The position numbers and the translations under genes are program-made. 64,000 bases of DNA from JALZKA01 sp963786495 (GTDB taxonomy: Bacteria; Actinomycetota; Thermoleophilia; Solirubrobacterales; 70-9), in contig CAWAZL010000005.1 of the NCBI GenBank assembly GCA_963786495.1, positions 1 through 64,000 of the forward strand. The letters are read 5' to 3'. How positions within the stretch are numbered: position 1 is the first letter of the stretch; every line of letters starts with the position of its first letter. Below are positions 7,761 to 15,407 of the stretch, piece after piece. Under the pieces are notes generated by a model that made no database searches, was not told the origin of the DNA, and saw only the letters and a list, made by a program, of their open reading frames with translations.

Positions 7761-9421
7761 GTGTCATCTAAGGGGATAACACTCGCGCTGGCTCAGATCA
7801 ATCCCACGGTCGGAGCCGTGAATGAGAACGCACAGCTTGTGCGCGAAGGGATCGCCCGCGCGAAGGACGAGGGCGCCGACCTCGTCCTCTTCGGCGAGCT
7901 CTGCATCTCGGGCTACCCGGCCGAGGACCTCTACCTGAAGCGCCACTTCCTCGCGCGTTGCGCCGATGCCGTCGAGAAGCTCGCATCAGAGGTCGAAGGG
8001 ATCGCCGCCCTGGTGGGCTTTCCCGAGCCGCGGCAGGCGGGCGACGTAGCGCCCGACAGCGATGCGCCGCGGCCCAGGCACGCCCACAACTCGCTGGCCT
8101 TGCTTCGCGACGGCAAGGTCGAGACGGTCTATCGCAAGCAGCGCCTGCCGAACTACGCCGTCTTCGACGAGCGGCGCTACTTCGAGCCGGGGACCGACCC
8201 CGTCGTCGTCGAGATCGCCGGCACGCGTGTGGGCCTCACCATCTGCGAGGACGCCTGGGAGCCCGGGCCGCCGGCGTCGGCCGAGGCCGAGATGGGCGCG
8301 GAGCTGATCGTGAACGCGTCCGGCTCTCCCTACCTGCGCGGCAAGCGGGGCGCGCGCGAGGCGATGTTCGTCCGCCGTGCGAGCGAGTGCGGCACGGCCT
8401 TTGCGTTCGTGAACCTCGTCGGCGGGCAGGACGAGTTGGTCTTCGACGGCTCGAGCTTCGCCCTGGATGCGGATGGCCGGGTGCTGGGCCGCGCCAAGCA
8501 GTTTTCGGATGACTTCCTCGTGGTCGAGTACGGCGCCGGGCCAGCGCGCATCGAGGAGCCGCTCTCCGATCTCGACGAGGTCTACTCGGCGCTTGTCACC
8601 GGGCTTCGCGATTACGTGGAGAAGAACGGCTTCCAGCACGTGGTCGTCGCGGTCTCCGGCGGGATCGACTCGGCGCTGGTCGCGCTCGTCGCCGCGGACG
8701 CGCCTGGGCGGCGAGCCGGCTCACGGGCGTGGTCATGCCCTCCCCCCACTCCAGCTCCGAGACGCAGGAGGATGCCCGGGTCATCGTGCGCAACCTGGGC
8801 GCGGAGCTCATCGAGATCCCGATCGAGGGCGCGATGGGCGTTTACGCCGACGCGCTGGAGGGGAGCCTGGACGGCGCCGGGGGCCTCGGCGGTATCACCG
8901 CGGAGAACCTGCAGGCGCGGATCCGCGGCAACCTGATGATGGCCCTGTCGAACACGCACGGCTGGCTGGTGCTGACGACCGGCAACAAGAGCGAGATGTC
9001 GGTCGGCTACGCGACGCTCTATGGCGACATGGCCGGTGGATTCGCCGTCATCAAGGATGTGCCGAAGACGCTGGTCTACGAACTGGTCCGCCACCGCAAC
9101 GAGCAGGCGCCCGAGCCCTTGGTCCCCCCTGCCGTGATCGAGCGCCCGCCTTCGGCCGAGCTCCGGCCCGATCAGCGCGACGACGATTCCCTGCCACCGT
9201 ATGAGGTGCTCGACCGCATCCTTGACGCGTACATCGTCGACGATCGCTCACGCGACGAAATCGTCGCCGCGGGCGACGACGCGGCCATCGTCGACGAGGT
9301 GATCCGGATGGTCGACCGCTCCGAGTACAAGCGCCGCCAGGCACCGCCGGGAATCCGCATCACAGCGAAAGCCTTCGGCCGCGACCGCCGCCTGCCGATC
9401 ACGAACCGCTTCGGCGGCTAG
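7761..9421 (+). CDS. nadE: Glutamine-dependent NAD+ synthetase (frameshifted)
   Basis: Converts deamido-NAD to NAD using ATP and glutamine-derived ammonia. The N-terminal nitrilase-type glutaminase domain shows the Glu-Lys-Cys triad: LFGELCISGYPAEDL, YRKQRLPNYAVFDERRYF and VGLTICEDAW. The C-terminal synthetase domain has the PP-loop SGGIDSALVAL, TGNKSEMSVGYATLYGD and the ending PITNRFGG. Two extra bases near 8703 and 8713 shift the frame. Without them the run DALGGSRLTGVVMPSPHSSS is restored and the gene encodes about 552 residues, normal for the two-domain enzyme. The start is taken as GTG 7761 because LALAQINPTVG follows closely; an ATG at 7725 is an alternative. The gene is divergent from the metalloprotease. 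Confidence 0.88.
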
Positions 9422-9430
9422 GAAACGCAT

Positions 9431-9476
9431 CGAACGTCCCTGAGCTACGGCTATAGCCATAGCTGCGGGACGTTCG
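9431..9476. repeat. 46-base near-perfect inverted repeat
   Basis: Arms CGAACGTCCC and GGGACGTTCG enclose a second palindrome AGCTA-C-GGCTATAGCC-A-TAGCT, giving an almost continuous stem with few mismatches. It lies in the 73-base gap after nadE. No T-run follows on either side, so it is not a standard intrinsic terminator. It looks like a palindromic extragenic element. Confidence 0.75.
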
Positions 9477-9494
9477 GGGACATAGGATTCCGCC

Positions 9495-9896
9495 GTGCCG
9501 TTCACGCACAGAAACCTGAGGGAAGACCTCGACGACGTCGGGTCGAACTTCGATGGGCCGGCCGATTTGGAGTTCCGTCTTGCGACCGACGCGCTCGAGC
9601 TCAGGGAATCGGGCCTCAGCTTCCAGCGCATCCCGCCCGGCTACCGCTTTCCGTACGGCCACACGCACTCGAAGCAGGAAGAGGTCTACGTGGTCGTGCG
9701 CGGCAGCGGGCGCATGAAGCTCGACGACGAGATCGTCGATCTAAAGGAGTGGGACGCGGTACGCGTTCCGCCGGGTACGTGGCGAGGCTACGAAGCCGGT
9801 CCCGAGGGCCTAGAGATCCTGGTCATCGGCGCGCCCAGCCTCGGCGGCGCCCGGCGCGAGGACGTCGAAGGCGAACGCGACTGGTGGTCCGACTAG
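9495..9896 (+). CDS. Cupin-domain protein
   Basis: A 133-residue single-domain cupin starting with GTG. The first metal-binding motif is visible as PYGHTHSKQEEVYVVVRGSG (two His and Glu) and the second region as WDAVRVPPGTWRGYEAGPEG. Cupins of this size include isomerases, dioxygenases and sugar-binding or sensor proteins. Nothing nearby fixes the reaction. The acidic C-terminus (EDVEGERDWWSD) is unusual but not diagnostic. The gene is followed by a palindrome and the convergent thioesterase. Confidence 0.82.
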   Translation: MPFTHRNLREDLDDVGSNFDGPADLEFRLATDALELRESGLSFQRIPPGYRFPYGHTHSKQEEVYVVVRGSGRMKLDDEIVDLKEWDAVRVPPGTWRGYEAGPEGLEILVIGAPSLGGARREDVEGERDWWSD

Positions 9897-9906
9897 GTCA
9901 AAGGCG

Positions 9907-9951
9907 CGTGTGTGCGGCGACTACCGCTGAGCGGTAGCGGATTCCCACACG
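9907..9951. repeat. Nested palindrome between convergent genes
   Basis: A perfect 17-base dyad CTACCGCT-G-AGCGGTAG (9921-9937) is enclosed by CGTGTG (9907-9912) and CACACG (9946-9951). It sits between the convergent cupin and thioesterase genes. There is no T-tract, so termination is possible but not shown. Confidence 0.6.
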
Positions 9952-9963
9952 AGAAATTGGCGA

Positions 9964-10377
9964 CTAGCTCGTCGGGGCCTGGCGGACCGCGACCGTCATT
10001 CGGACCATCGCGGCGAGGTTTTCGTTGTCGTCGGTGAACTCGACGTCCCAGATCCAGGTCGTGCGTCCCCCGTGGCGCCTGGTTGCGACCGCGCGGACCG
10101 TGCCTTCGGTCACCGGGCGCATGAACGTCGCGGAGTTCGACATGCCCATTGCGATCTTGCCCTCCGAGGCGACCGCCAGGGCCGTTGCCGACGAGCAGAT
10201 GCTCTCGGCGACCGTCGCGTAGACCCCGCCGTGGACGAGGCCGAAGGGCTGCTGGACCGGCGGTTCGACCGGGAATGAGGCCTCGATGCGCTCCGCGCTC
10301 ATCTCGCCGTAGACGAGACCGAAGGCGACAGCGGGGCCGTCCTCGCCGGCTTTGGAGATGTCTGGAGTCGACGCCAC
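9964..10377 (-). CDS. PaaI-type hotdog thioesterase
   Basis: A 137-residue hotdog-fold protein of the PaaI/YbaW-like acyl-CoA thioesterase superfamily. The conserved block QPFGLVHGGVYATVAESICS is present, with the helix-capping HGG and the following catalytic-side acidic residue. GMSNSATFMRPVTEGTVRAV is the second conserved part. It starts at a GTG, and the start region overlaps the upstream region of the divergent anti-sigma-like gene. It likely hydrolyses a small or aromatic acyl-CoA; the substrate is unknown. It is a single gene, not obviously in an operon. Confidence 0.82.
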   Translation of the reverse strand: MASTPDISKAGEDGPAVAFGLVYGEMSAERIEASFPVEPPVQQPFGLVHGGVYATVAESICSSATALAVASEGKIAMGMSNSATFMRPVTEGTVRAVATRRHGGRTTWIWDVEFTDDNENLAAMVRMTVAVRQAPTS

Positions 10378-10450
10378 GGCTCGCGAGCGTATCTATGCGC
10401 GCTTCCTGGCAATTAGCGCGGACTTAACCCAAGGCCCATACCCTTGCCGC

Positions 10451-11554
10451 ATGCCTATCAGTGCCGACCAGAGCGCCGTGCTGGAAATGCTCTTGACCCA
10501 AGGCCAGTCGTTCGACGACCTCGACGACCTCTTCGGCCTGAACGAGGGGGAAACGTTCGAGCGCGCCCGCTCGGCGCTCGAGGAGATCGGCGGCGCCGAT
10601 CCTGACCGCAACGTCGGCCTGACGGAGTATCTCCTCGGCCAGGCGGACCCAATCGGCCGCGCGGACGCAGTCAGGCACCTGCGCCAGGACGCCGCGGACC
10701 GCGAGCTTGCCGACAAGGTCGTCACCGAGCTTTCGGCCCTGTATCCCGCCGCCGAGCTGCCCAAGCTGCCCCAGGCGCCGGCGGGCAGCCGCTTCGGCGG
10801 CCGGCAGAGCGCTGCCCCGGCTCAGCCCGCGGGCGAGCCGCTGCCCGTCAAGGACTCAGACGGTGGCTTCACGTCCAAGCAGACGCGGATGTTTGCCGCC
10901 CTCGGCGGCGGCGCGATCCTCCTGATTGTTGTCATCCTCGCGATCGCCGGAGTCTTCTCAGGCGATGACGAGCCGACTTCCGCCGGGACATCCGCAAGCT
11001 CCGACACGGAACAGCCCGCGGCGAATACTCCCATCGACCCCTCCACGCCCATTCCGGACGGCGAGGAGATCAGCCAGGTTCCGCTGACGTCGCCGGGCGG
11101 CGCCAAGACTTCAGGTGCAGCCGTTGTCGGCATCTCGGGCGGGACGCAGCCCTATCTAGACCTCGTGCTCACCGACTTGCCCGATCCGCCGAAGGACAAG
11201 GCGTACCTGGCGTGGTTCATGTTCGACGGGGACCACGGCTACCCGATGGCCGCCGCGATCGTCCCCGATAAGGGGACGTATGAGAACCGGCTGGCGATCC
11301 CGCAGGCGGTCGCAGGCCCGATCTCCCAGTCTCAAGCGATCGAGATCTCGCTGTCGAATCCCGAGGAGATCCTCAAGGCGGCAGACGCTGCGCTTGCGGA
11401 AGGCTCGCTCGACATCGAGCGTCCGGGCGAGACCATCCTGCGCGGCGATGTGCCTCGTGGAACACCCGCGGCGGGGGCGAAGACCAGCAGGCGCCCGGCG
11501 AGGGCGGAGCCGGAGACAACGGCTAACAGCCGCGGCGCGAAACGCGGGGTCTGA
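10451..11554 (+). CDS. Single-pass membrane protein with HTH-like N-terminus and RskA-like C-terminus
   Basis: A 367-residue protein with an unusual layout. Residues 1-45 resemble a sigma region 4-type helix-turn-helix (SAVLEMLLTQGQSFDDLDDL, then FGLNEGETFERARSALEEIG). Residues 46-150 are helical and Pro/Ala-rich. One transmembrane helix follows (FAALGGGAILLIVVILAIAG, about 150-172). A Thr/Ser-rich linker leads to an outer beta domain (KAYLAWFMFDGDHGYPMAAA) that resembles the anti-sigma factor RskA C-terminal domain. The topology suggests a sensor or anti-sigma-like protein with a cytoplasmic DNA- or sigma-interacting head. TACCCT lies 6 bases before the ATG, so a leaderless transcript is possible. 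The last codons are supplied by a GGGGTCTGACCCC repeat. Confidence 0.65.
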   Translation: MPISADQSAVLEMLLTQGQSFDDLDDLFGLNEGETFERARSALEEIGGADPDRNVGLTEYLLGQADPIGRADAVRHLRQDAADRELADKVVTELSALYPAAELPKLPQAPAGSRFGGRQSAAPAQPAGEPLPVKDSDGGFTSKQTRMFAALGGGAILLIVVILAIAGVFSGDDEPTSAGTSASSDTEQPAANTPIDPSTPIPDGEEISQVPLTSPGGAKTSGAAVVGISGGTQPYLDLVLTDLPDPPKDKAYLAWFMFDGDHGYPMAAAIVPDKGTYENRLAIPQAVAGPISQSQAIEISLSNPEEILKAADAALAEGSLDIERPGETILRGDVPRGTPAAGAKTSRRPARAEPETTANSRGAKRGV

Positions 11555-11603
11555 CCCCGAAACCGTCAGCCTCGGTGGTTGATCCCTCGAGGGGTCTGAC
11601 CCC
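11546..11603. repeat. Paired family A dyads
   Basis: Exact GGGGTCTGACCCC copies at 11546-11558 and 11591-11603, starts 45 bases apart, lie between the convergent RskA-like gene and the FAD oxidase. The first copy provides the RskA-like stop codon. Confidence 0.9.
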
Positions 11604-11613
11604 ACATGTGGCG

Positions 11614-13215
11614 CTAGGGAAGCAGCTTTCCGGGGTTCATGATCCCGGTTGGGTCCAGGCGCTCCTTGAGCGCTCGCAACGCCTCAAGTCCCACCTCACC
11701 CACCTCTGCCTGCATGTAGGGCGCGTGGTCGCGGCCGACCGCGTGGTGGTGCGTGATCGTGCCGCCGGTCGCGACGATCGCGTCGCAGGCGGCGCCCTTG
11801 ATCGCCCGCCAATGGTCGAGTTCGGCGCCGGGCTTCGACGGCGCGATGAACGTGTAATAGAGCGAGGCGCCATCGCGGTAGGCGTGGGAGAGGTGGCACA
11901 TGACGATGCCGGGTGTTCCCGCCGCCTCCATCGCGCCACGGAGAGCGCTGCGTACCGCGTCATAGAGCTCGTGGTAGCGCGACCAGGTGTGCGAGGTCTC
12001 GAGCGTCTCGACGAAGTAGCCGAGGTTCATCAGCTCGTCGCGCAGATACGGTCCCTCGAAGCGCCCGTGCGCCCACGCCTTGCCCGGGGCGGTGCCGAGT
12101 GACACGGCGCCGTTCGAGCGCAGAATGCGCGACGAGATGCCGCGTCGGCGCTCGACGTCCTCGGATTCGCCCTCCCAGCCCGTGATGAGCATGCAGCCGC
12201 CCGTCCTTCCCCGCATGCGTAGGTACGAGTCGAAGGCCGACTTTTTGAGGCCGTCCATGCCCGACATCGCGAGCGAGATGCGCGTCTCCTCGGGATCCGA
12301 GAGGCGGGTCACGTCCGGAAGCGCGTCTGCGTGCGCAAGCATTCTGACGATCTCGGCGCCCGCTTCGAAGTCCTCGGCCATCCAGCCCCGGTAGTGCTTC
12401 TTCGGAGGCGCGGGCCGCACGCGCACGGCGACGTCGGTGATCACTCCAAGCGTCCCCTCTGATCCAACGACAACCTCTCGCAAGGCGGGCCCGGCGGCGG
12501 TGTGTGGCGTATCGAGCGTCCTGAGCGTCCCGGAAGGGCTGACCATCTCGATCGCGGTCACGAGCTCGTCGAAGCGCCCGTAGCCGGCGGACGCCTGGCC
12601 GGCCGAGCGGGTCGCCGCGAAGCCGCCGATCGTCGCGAACTCAAAGGACTGCGGAAAGTGGCCGAGGGTCATTCCGTGACCGGCAAGAGCCGCCTCCGCT
12701 GCGGGGCCGCGAAGGCCCGGGCCCAGGCGCGCGGTGAGCGAGACGGGGTCGACCTCGCAGTCACTCATGCGCGACAGGTCCAAAGAGATCACCGCGCGAT
12801 GCGAGCCGCGTACCGCATCGACGCCGCCCACGACGCTTGTGCCTCCGCCGAACGGGACGACCGCGACGCTTTCGGCCGCGCAGGCATCGAGGACGCTCGC
12901 TACCTCCGCCGCGCCCGCAGGCAGCACCACAGCGTCCGGAGCGCTCTCGATGGCGCCTGTACGCGCTCTGAAGAGGTCGGGATAGCTCTTGCCGCCCGAG
13001 CGCAGCAGGCGGTCCTGGTCGCCCGTCAGGACCGCGTCGGCGCCCACAGCGTTTCTGATGCCGTCCGGGATCTCCTGGGCGGCCGGTAGGCGGATGTCTT
13101 CCTTCGCGACAGGCTCGGCCGGCTCGGCCGGCCCAAGCTCGTCGCGGAGCATCGCCTTAGCGCCGTCTCCCAGCTCGTTCCGCTTCCCAGGCTCGCCCCA
13201 GCCCCACCACTTCAT
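11614..13215 (-). CDS. FAD-binding oxidase, alkyldihydroxyacetonephosphate synthase-like
   Basis: A 533-residue VAO/PCMH-type flavoprotein. The FAD-binding segments are clear: VVPFGGGTSVVGGVD, TIGGFAATRSAGQASAGYGR and VVGSEGTLGVITDVAVRVRP. The MKWWGWG start, KSYPDLFRART and the C-terminal GTITHHHAVGRDHAPYM are hallmarks of alkyl-DHAP synthase and its bacterial relatives. AGPS makes the ether bond of ether lipids by exchanging an acyl for an alkyl chain. Bacterial homologues may instead be 2-hydroxyacid oxidases. The ATG at 13215 starts directly with the family's MKWWGW motif; a GTG at 13248 is less likely. It lies 16 bases after the SRPBCC gene on the same strand. Confidence 0.85.
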   Translation of the reverse strand: MKWWGWGEPGKRNELGDGAKAMLRDELGPAEPAEPVAKEDIRLPAAQEIPDGIRNAVGADAVLTGDQDRLLRSGGKSYPDLFRARTGAIESAPDAVVLPAGAAEVASVLDACAAESVAVVPFGGGTSVVGGVDAVRGSHRAVISLDLSRMSDCEVDPVSLTARLGPGLRGPAAEAALAGHGMTLGHFPQSFEFATIGGFAATRSAGQASAGYGRFDELVTAIEMVSPSGTLRTLDTPHTAAGPALREVVVGSEGTLGVITDVAVRVRPAPPKKHYRGWMAEDFEAGAEIVRMLAHADALPDVTRLSDPEETRISLAMSGMDGLKKSAFDSYLRMRGRTGGCMLITGWEGESEDVERRRGISSRILRSNGAVSLGTAPGKAWAHGRFEGPYLRDELMNLGYFVETLETSHTWSRYHELYDAVRSALRGAMEAAGTPGIVMCHLSHAYRDGASLYYTFIAPSKPGAELDHWRAIKGAACDAIVATGGTITHHHAVGRDHAPYMQAEVGEVGLEALRALKERLDPTGIMNPGKLLP

Positions 13216-13231
13216 CGGCCCCGCGGGGCCC

Positions 13232-13705
13232 TCAGCGCTCGCGCTCAACCGACGCCTCCCCCACCAGCGCTCTGTCGATCCCTTCGAACGCTTCGTCCAG
13301 GCGCCTACGCGTTGCGCCCCGCATCATCGGGCCTCCAAGGCGCGAGAGACCGCGCAGCGTCTCGTCGCTGGTCAGGCTCACGCTCGTCTCCTCTGGTCCC
13401 GTGGGTTGAAGCTTGATCTCGAGCCCCGCCTGGGTCAGGATGCGCTCGAAGGCGGTCCCCGCCAGGTCCTGCGACCACGCGTAACGCTCCTCCTCGGTGG
13501 AGGCGGTGCAGCGGAAGTCGGCGCGGACGCCGTTGCCCGTGTCCGTCTCGAGCACGGCGGTCCAGCGCGAGCGCTGGCCGCGGCCGGTCACATCCTCGAC
13601 GCGCATGACCTTCGGCCACCAGCGCGGCAGGCTGTGGGGGTCGGAGATAAGGCCCCAGACCGCGCCGACGGGCGCCGCGACCTTACGCGTGCGGGTGACC
13701 TTCAT
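13232..13705 (-). CDS. SRPBCC-superfamily (polyketide cyclase/START-like) protein
   Basis: A 157-residue START/Bet v1-like fold, recognised from the typical start MKVTRTRKVAAPVGAVWGLI, then SDPHSLPRWWPKVMRVEDV. A strand pattern follows and it ends with a long amphipathic helix (RRRLDEAFEGIDRALVGE). These proteins bind hydrophobic ligands in an internal cavity; the ligand here is unknown. The gene lies between the MerR regulator and the AGPS-like oxidase on one strand with short gaps (28 and 16 bases), so it is probably co-transcribed with them. A role alongside the lipid-related oxidase is plausible but not shown. Confidence 0.78.
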   Translation of the reverse strand: MKVTRTRKVAAPVGAVWGLISDPHSLPRWWPKVMRVEDVTGRGQRSRWTAVLETDTGNGVRADFRCTASTEEERYAWSQDLAGTAFERILTQAGLEIKLQPTGPEETSVSLTSDETLRGLSRLGGPMMRGATRRRLDEAFEGIDRALVGEASVERER

Positions 13706-13733
13706 TGGGCTCGAAGGCCCGCTCCGGGGCGGA

Positions 13734-14492
13734 TCAGGCCTCGTCGCCCTTGAGGCGGCGAAGATCGCGGACCAAGAGGAGCTGCTTGAGATTGCCGCAG
13801 ACGGCAGCGAGGTTCTCGAGGTTCTCGACTGCCTCGCGCCGGCGTGCGGGGCTGCGTGAGCGAAGCGATGCGCCCAGGAGCTGCTCGAGGAGTGCGGCCT
13901 CACGGTCCGCCGAGGTGCGGAAAACGCGCAGGTTCCGCCCCGCGACTCCGTGCTGGGCAAGCTCAGCCGCGGCTTTCACGATCTCGAGATCGGTCTCGTC
14001 GAAACGAGGGCGCCCGTCGGTGCGGTCGGGCTGGATGACGCCGTACTCGCTCATCTCGCGCAGGAACTCGGCGCTGACGCCCGCGTGCTCGGCAAGCTCT
14101 TCCGCGTTCATGGTCTGGACCTGCGAGTCCACCGTGAGTGCGCGGCGCTTCTGCCCGACGTCGGCGGCGGGTCGGCGATCCGCGTCGAAGGTGCCCGTGG
14201 CCAACTCTTGGCGAATCACCCGCAGGGGCAGGAACTCGTCGCGCTGCATACGCAGGATCGCCTGAAGGCGCTCGACGTCCGCTTGCGAGTAGAGGCGGTA
14301 GCCGCCCGGAGTACGCCGAGGGGCGAGGAGCTTCTGGTCCTCGAGATAGCGGATCTTCGAGATCGAGATGTCGTCGAACTCCTGCGAGAGGATCTTCGCG
14401 ACGGCGCCGATCGTCAGGGCCTTGCGCGGGCGCGAGTCTCGCCGCTGAGCTTCTTGTGTTTCGGCCCGATCGTGGCCGGCGACAGTTGCCAT
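13734..14492 (-). CDS. MerR-family regulator, FtsR/Rv1828-like
   Basis: A 252-residue MerR-type regulator. The winged helix-turn-helix is seen as LTIGAVAKILSQEFDDISIS, then KIRYLEDQKLLAPRR and GGYRLYSQADVERLQAIL. Unlike short MerR proteins it has a long second domain with EELAEHAGVSAEFLREMSEY. This matches the Rv1828/FtsR group, which in Corynebacterium activates ftsZ. In mycobacteria the gene for this regulator sits beside an FHA protein gene (garA), as here. The ATG at 14492 lies one base after the FHA stop, so translation is probably coupled. A division-related role is inferred from homology and gene order. Confidence 0.82.
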   Translation of the reverse strand: MATVAGHDRAETQEAQRRDSRPRKALTIGAVAKILSQEFDDISISKIRYLEDQKLLAPRRTPGGYRLYSQADVERLQAILRMQRDEFLPLRVIRQELATGTFDADRRPAADVGQKRRALTVDSQVQTMNAEELAEHAGVSAEFLREMSEYGVIQPDRTDGRPRFDETDLEIVKAAAELAQHGVAGRNLRVFRTSADREAALLEQLLGASLRSRSPARRREAVENLENLAAVCGNLKQLLLVRDLRRLKGDEA

Positions 14493-14493
14493 C

Positions 14494-14964
14494 TCAGGCC
14501 TCCAGGTACGAGAGCTTGTATTTACCGATCTGGATCTCGTCGCCATCGGTAAGGAGGTGCGATTCGATCCTGCGGCGGTTGACGTAGGAGCCGTTTAGGG
14601 AGCCGAGGTCGTCGATGTAGACGCCGTCCTGGCGGCGCACCAAAAGCGCGTGGTTACGCGAGACGGTGACGTCGTCGAGAAAGACGCCGGCGTCGGGCGT
14701 GCGCCCGATCGACATGCGCTCGCCCGTGATCTGAAAGCTCTCCCCTGCCCTGCCGCCACCCGAGCGGATGACCAGTGCGGCACCCGCGTCCTCGACCTCT
14801 TCCTCGATGTCGACGGGCGTGTACTCGCCCGTCTCGTCGACCTTGTAGGTCATCGTCGTGGGCTCATCGGCCCCTTCGGGCCGGCCCAGGTACGCGCCGC
14901 ACTTCTGGCAGTAGTTCGCCCCTTCGGGATTTACGAACCCGCACTCGGGGCAGTGCACCGCCAT
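14494..14964 (-). CDS. FHA-domain protein with N-terminal zinc ribbon (GarA-like)
   Basis: A 156-residue protein. Residues 5-22 form a zinc ribbon (CPECGFVNPEGANYCQKCG; Cys 5, 8, 19, 22). A Thr-rich linker DEPTTMTYKVDETGEYT recalls the phosphorylatable N-terminal motif of GarA/OdhI. Residues 62-153 are an FHA domain that binds phospho-threonine: MSIGRTPDAGVFLDDVTVSR, then NHALLV and DDLGSLNGSYVNRRR. In mycobacteria GarA is phosphorylated by PknB/PknG and controls glutamate metabolism. Here the neighbours are rsiG upstream (one-base overlap) and merR downstream, so a regulatory module is likely. The Zn-ribbon plus FHA form is common in actinobacteria. Confidence 0.85.
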   Translation of the reverse strand: MAVHCPECGFVNPEGANYCQKCGAYLGRPEGADEPTTMTYKVDETGEYTPVDIEEEVEDAGAALVIRSGGGRAGESFQITGERMSIGRTPDAGVFLDDVTVSRNHALLVRRQDGVYIDDLGSLNGSYVNRRRIESHLLTDGDEIQIGKYKLSYLEA

Positions 14965-15242
14965 CAGCTCTCGCCCTCGTCCTCCTGGGCAGCCGTCGGG
15001 ACCTTGCCTAGAAGGATGTCCGTCAGCTGCTGGACGTCGGCGCCGGAGAGCAGGTGCTGCCCGCCCTCGCGCTTGGACTTGAGGCGGTTTACGAGCTCGG
15101 CGCGCAGGATGTCGATCTGCCCGTGAAGGACGCGGCGGCGGTACGAAACTTCCCGCTCCTCGTCGGTTAGCCGCTGGATCGTCTCCTTCAGCTCGGAGTC
15201 GTCCATGGCGCCGATATCTGGAAATTCGTGATCGAAGGTCAT
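14964..15242 (-). CDS. rsiG: RsiG-like anti-sigma factor with a c-di-GMP-binding-type motif
   Basis: A 92-residue helical protein. Its first helix carries E29-x3-S33-x2-R36-x3-H40-x3-D44 (EREVSYRRRVLHGQID). This is the RsiG signature E(x)3S(x)2R(x)3Q(x)3D except that His replaces Gln. In Streptomyces RsiG holds the sigma factor WhiG when bound to c-di-GMP. Single-motif forms acting as homodimers are known in Rubrobacter. This protein has one motif and so is likely the homodimer type. No WhiG-like sigma gene is in the window. It heads an operon with the FHA and MerR genes (TGATG overlap). A promoter-like -10 only 8 bases from the ATG suggests a leaderless transcript. Confidence 0.75.
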   Translation of the reverse strand: MTFDHEFPDIGAMDDSELKETIQRLTDEEREVSYRRRVLHGQIDILRAELVNRLKSKREGGQHLLSGADVQQLTDILLGKVPTAAQEDEGES

Positions 15243-15250
15243 CGCAGGCG

Positions 15251-15277
15251 AGTATAGACCTCAGGAGCCAACGTCAA
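15251..15277 (-). promoter_or_regulatory. Candidate promoter for the rsiG operon
   Basis: On the minus strand TTGACG (15272-15277) and TATACT (15251-15256) are separated by 15 bases. The -10 ends 8 bases before the rsiG ATG, so transcription would begin at or next to the start codon. The arms TCAAG and CTTGA overlap the -35 region. Confidence 0.5.
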
Positions 15278-15295
15278 GTTGAGCTTGAGCGTTTC

Positions 15296-15396
15296 GGGGA
15301 AATGACCCCCGGATTTGCAGCAAAGCTTGCGAATTGACGCCCGCTAAGGGGTCTGACCCCTCTCGGCTTCGCTAACTGCCAAGGGGGTCTGACGCC
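15296..15396. repeat. Family A dyads, one exact and two decayed
   Basis: The exact copy is 15348-15360. A decayed copy with one changed base lies at 15384-15396 (GGGGTCTGACGCC). A weaker form (GGGGAAATGACCCC) begins at 15296. Start spacings are 52 and 36 bases. They fill the gap between pgsA and rsiG and show the family at different stages of decay. Confidence 0.7.
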
Positions 15397-15407
15397 TCGT
15401 TTCTCCC

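Noticed and set aside
8690..8735. Programmed frameshift in nadE
   Set aside because: No slippery site or stimulating structure is evident, two separate insertions are needed, and similar shifts occur in many other genes.
11546..11603. Family A dyads as intrinsic terminators
   Set aside because: A single copy has a one-base centre and cannot form a normal loop, and no T-tract follows. Only the region at 59303-59345 looks like an intrinsic terminator.
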